This document shows positions 41,545 to 44,060 of a DNA stretch of 44,060 bases, piece after piece. Position 1 is the stretch's first letter. Each line of letters opens with the position of its first letter. This DNA is from Sphingopyxis sp. Its GTDB lineage: Bacteria > Pseudomonadota > Alphaproteobacteria > Sphingomonadales > Sphingomonadaceae. The translations under genes were made by a program, and so were the position numbers. The notes below the pieces were generated by a model that saw only the letters and a list, made by a program, of their open reading frames with translations, did not search any database and was not told where the DNA came from. The stretch spans positions 1 through 44,060 of the forward strand of contig JAEULK010000077.1 of the NCBI GenBank assembly GCA_016793775.1, written 5' to 3'.

Positions 41545-43011
41545 TTGGACGCGCCTTCAACAACCGACGAACGCACGCGCATTGCGGCGCTTCGCGAAGC
41601 GATGCGGCCGCTCGAGCCCGAGGCGGGCGAGCGCCATCAGTTCGGCCGGCTTGCGCTGGACCATGCGCTCGCCTATCTGGCGCAGATCGCCGACGCGCCG
41701 AGCAATCGGCCCGCGGATGAGGTTTTCGCGCGGCGGCTCGATCCCGAATTTACCGAAACCGGCCGCGATATCGCCGCGACGCTCGACTATATTGCGACTT
41801 GCATCGACGCGCCGGGCTTTGCGACGACCTCGCCGCGCTTCATGGGGTATATTCCGGGCGGGGGCCTGTTCCACTCGGCGCTCGCCGACATGCTCGCCGC
41901 GGTGTCTAACAAATATGCGGGCTTCGCGTCGGCCAGCCCCGGTGCGGTGCGGATCGAGAATCTCACCGTCCGTTGGCTTGCCGAGACGATCGGCTATCCC
42001 GAAGGCGCGGGCGGGACGCTGACCTCAGGCGGCAGCGTCGCCAATCTGACCGCGATCGTCGCCGCGCGCGATGCGCTCGACGGCGACGGCGGCGGCGCCG
42101 TTTACCTGTCGCGTTTCGCACATCATTGCATCGACAAGGCACTGCATATCGCCGGGCGCGCGGGCGCGCCGCGACGGGCCATCGCGACCGACGCCCATCA
42201 GTGCCTGTCGGTGCCCGCCCTCGCCGCCGCGCTTGAAGCCGACCGGGCAGCAGGCGTCCGTCCCTGGCTGGTCGTCGCATCGGCGGGAACCGTCGATACG
42301 GGCGCGGTCGATCCGCTCGCCGAGATCGCCGAACTCTGCCGGCAATATGGCGCCTGGTTCCATGTCGATGGCGCCTATGGCGGCCTGTTCGCGCTTTGCG
42401 ACGAGGGCCGGGCGAAGGTGCGTGGGATCGATCTCGCCGACAGCGTCGCGCTCGACCCGCACAAGACCTTGTTCCTCCCCTACGGCACCGGCGCCGCGCT
42501 CGTGCGCGACGGGCGCCATCTGGCGCAGGCGTTCGGCGCCACCGCCGACTATATCGCGCCGCTCGGCGATTTCGGCGTCGGTCCGTCGCCCGCCGATATG
42601 TCGATCGAACTGACGCGCCATTTTCGCGCGTTGCGGCTGTGGCTGCCGCTCCAGATCGCGGGCGTCGGCGCCTTTCGCGCCGCGCAGTCGGAGAAGCTGG
42701 CGCTGGCGCGCTATTTCCATGCCCGGCTGGCGCAGCTGGACGGTTTCGAGGTTGGCGCGCCGCCCGACCTGTCGGTGGTGGCCTTTCGTTACCGACCGCA
42801 CACGGGCGAGGTCGACGCCTTCAACCAACGCTTGCTGCGCCATCTGATCGACGAGGGGCGCGTGTTGCTCAGCGGAACGCGCATCGACGGGCATCAGATG
42901 CTGCGCTGTGCCATCCTGTCGTTCCGGACGCATATCGAGCATGTCGACGAGGTCGTCGAAGCCTTGAAGCGGGCGGTCGATGTGCTGGAGGGGGACGGCG
43001 GCGCGGAGTGA
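41545..43011 (+). CDS. PLP-dependent group II decarboxylase
   Basis: A 488-aa fold-I PLP enzyme of the aromatic-L-amino-acid/glutamate/2,4-diaminobutyrate decarboxylase group. TSGGSVANLTAI (about 155-166) binds the PLP phosphate, HVDGAYGG holds the Asp for the pyridine nitrogen, and the Schiff-base Lys307 lies in LDPHKTLFLPYGTG. The substrate is unknown; the ast context suggests a basic or succinylated amino acid, but aromatic amino acids are possible. The TTG at 41545, 4 bp after astB, gives a full N-terminus (an ATG at 41602 is the alternative). The stop is in a GTGA overlap with the LuxR-type gene. Confidence 0.9.
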   Translation: MDAPSTTDERTRIAALREAMRPLEPEAGERHQFGRLALDHALAYLAQIADAPSNRPADEVFARRLDPEFTETGRDIAATLDYIATCIDAPGFATTSPRFMGYIPGGGLFHSALADMLAAVSNKYAGFASASPGAVRIENLTVRWLAETIGYPEGAGGTLTSGGSVANLTAIVAARDALDGDGGGAVYLSRFAHHCIDKALHIAGRAGAPRRAIATDAHQCLSVPALAAALEADRAAGVRPWLVVASAGTVDTGAVDPLAEIAELCRQYGAWFHVDGAYGGLFALCDEGRAKVRGIDLADSVALDPHKTLFLPYGTGAALVRDGRHLAQAFGATADYIAPLGDFGVGPSPADMSIELTRHFRALRLWLPLQIAGVGAFRAAQSEKLALARYFHARLAQLDGFEVGAPPDLSVVAFRYRPHTGEVDAFNQRLLRHLIDEGRVLLSGTRIDGHQMLRCAILSFRTHIEHVDEVVEALKRAVDVLEGDGGAE

Positions 43012-43961
43012 CCACCGCGCCGGAATTTCGCCCGCAAAACCCGACAATGCCCGCGAACCGGTCGGGGACGATGATGCACGACGATTTGGTCGACAGGATT
43101 TACGAATGTTCGGTGGTGCCCGAGGCGTGGCCGGCGGCGCTCGACGAGGTTGCGGCGCTCGCGGGATCAACGGGCGGGCTATTGTTCTCTGCGCGCAAGG
43201 CGCTCAACTGGACGGCCTCGAACAGCGTCGCCGACGCGTTCGACGCTTATGTCAACGACGGCTGGTTCGGCAAATGCAGCCGCCGCGCCTGCCTGATGAG
43301 CCAGGACGCGCCCTCCTTTTTCGTCGAATATGATTTCTGGAGCGAGGAGGAACTGCGCGCCGATCCCGTCTATCGCGACTTTTTCCGCCCGCGCGGGCTC
43401 GGCTGGTCGGCGGGGACGGCTCTGCAATTGCCGACCGGCGACAATATCGTGTTCAGCGTCGAGCGCGCCTTCGACGGCGGGCCGATCGAGCCTGAAAATG
43501 TTGCGCGATTGAACATGCTGCGCCCGCATATCGCGCGCAGCGCGCTGGTCAGCGCGCGGTTGCAGATGAAGCGCGCCGAGGGCGCGACCGAGGCGCTGGC
43601 GGGGCTGGGCAGCGACGCGGGCGACCAGGTACGCTCCTTCCCGATCGGCGATGCTGCGGGCAATCCCGAACTGGTCGCGCATATCGTGCCGGTACGGCGC
43701 AGCGCGCACGATGTGTTCGGCGACAGTTTTGCGCTGATGCTGCTGATCCCGGTGGCATCGGAGCGCGCACCTTCGGCGACGCTGATGAAGTCGCTCTTCG
43801 ACCTGACCCCGTCGGAGGCGCGCGTCGCGCGGGGAATCGCGGGCGGTGACACGCCCGATGAAATCGCCGCCGACGGCGATGTCGCGATCAGCACGGTACG
43901 CTCGCAATTGCGCCGCGTTCTAGGGTCCGGACCCAATAAGCGGGTTCCCGTGCCGCTGTGA
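43008..43961 (+). pseudogene. LuxR-type regulator interrupted by an IS5-family element
   Basis: About 300 residues of a transcription factor: a ligand-sensing-like N-terminal domain (from MMHDDLVDRIYECSVVPEAW, about 22-41) and the start of a LuxR HTH, LTPSEARVARGIAGGD...ISTVRSQLRRVL. Homologues continue past RRVL for 15-25 residues; here the frame changes at 43923 to 12 IS-encoded residues (GSGPNKRVPVPL) and stops. So the last part of the HTH is missing. GTG 43008 overlaps the decarboxylase stop; ATG 43071 or 43074 could be the true start. It probably regulated the preceding operon. Confidence 0.85.
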
Positions 43962-44060
43962 ATGTGATTCAACGGTTTCTGTGAGGAGGCGTTGAGAATG
44001 GCGGATTTCTTTTGGTTTTCGGACGATCAGTGGGCTCGGATCGAGCCGCTTTTGCCGGTT
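43923..44060 (+). mobile_element. IS5-family element, left end (partial)
   Basis: Begins GGGTCCGGACCC right after a CTA (CTAG context), the type of target favoured by the IS427/IS6501-like group of IS5 (TA duplicated within YTAR). A transposase start follows at 43998. The right end lies outside the window, so target duplication cannot be checked. Confidence 0.8.
43998..44060 (+). CDS. IS5-family transposase, N-terminal fragment (runs off the edge)
   Basis: The 21 visible residues, MADFFWFSDDQWARIEPLLP then V, match the N-terminus of IS5-family transposases (DUF4096-type start 'FWLSDEQWARIEPLLP'). GAGGAGG lies 8-14 nt upstream of ATG 43998. The gene continues beyond the window edge. Confidence 0.9.
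   Translation, partial: MADFFWFSDDQWARIEPLLPV

Overview
The window is high-GC DNA that reads as chromosome of a sphingomonad alphaproteobacterium, probably Sphingopyxis or a close relative. This is an inference from gene content (exosortase A/EPS locus, infA-maf-RNase E/G-yacG-tRNA-Phe block, arginine succinylation genes) and from the many short inverted repeats between genes; it was not checked by alignment.

Layout. 1-139 is the end of an IS21-like element. 141-2786 is an accessory patch: a small ORF, then a DUF3489/DUF2924/large serine recombinase cassette, facing the 3' end of a tRNA-Phe gene (3003-3078). 3173-5147 (minus) is a conserved housekeeping operon: infA, maf, an RNase E/G-type gene and yacG. 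5221-27042 is the main body, an exosortase A (XrtA, PEP-CTERM sorting) and exopolysaccharide locus. Its long minus-strand arm (21142 down to 5221) encodes an export lipoprotein, chain-length determinant, tyrosine autokinase, outer-membrane protein, AAA ATPase, polysaccharide deacetylase, FemAB-like protein, glycosyltransferase, XrtA, an asparagine-synthase-like amidotransferase, a GNAT protein and a cupin/JmjC-like protein. Its second part (21467-27042) is a carrier-protein module: PLP decarboxylase and AMP-forming ligase on minus, then acetyltransferase, acyl carrier protein and two degenerate alpha/beta-hydrolases on plus. No PEP-CTERM substrate protein and no PrsK/PrsR regulator lies in the window.

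27313-37877 is mixed: trxB, a secreted caspase-like protein, trhO, a GMC oxidoreductase, a zeta-toxin-like kinase with an overlapping upstream partner (probable toxin-antitoxin pair), malate synthase G, an unknown protein and a spermidine-synthase-like methyltransferase. 38077-43011 is a plus-strand catabolic operon: M20 hydrolase, astA, astB and a group II PLP decarboxylase, with tight or overlapping junctions. It ends in a LuxR-type regulator whose DNA-binding domain is cut by an IS5-family element that runs off the right edge.

The strongest leads are the ligase/ACP/decarboxylase/hydrolase module attached to XrtA, a 269-bp MITE-like structured element inside the EPS operon, two matching pairs of 27-bp palindromes bracketing 12.1-21.4 kb, the kinase/partner pair at 32.9-34.1 kb, and the M20 hydrolase inside the ast operon. 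Both edges stop about 138-139 bp inside insertion sequences, which suggests the window is a contig broken at repeats.
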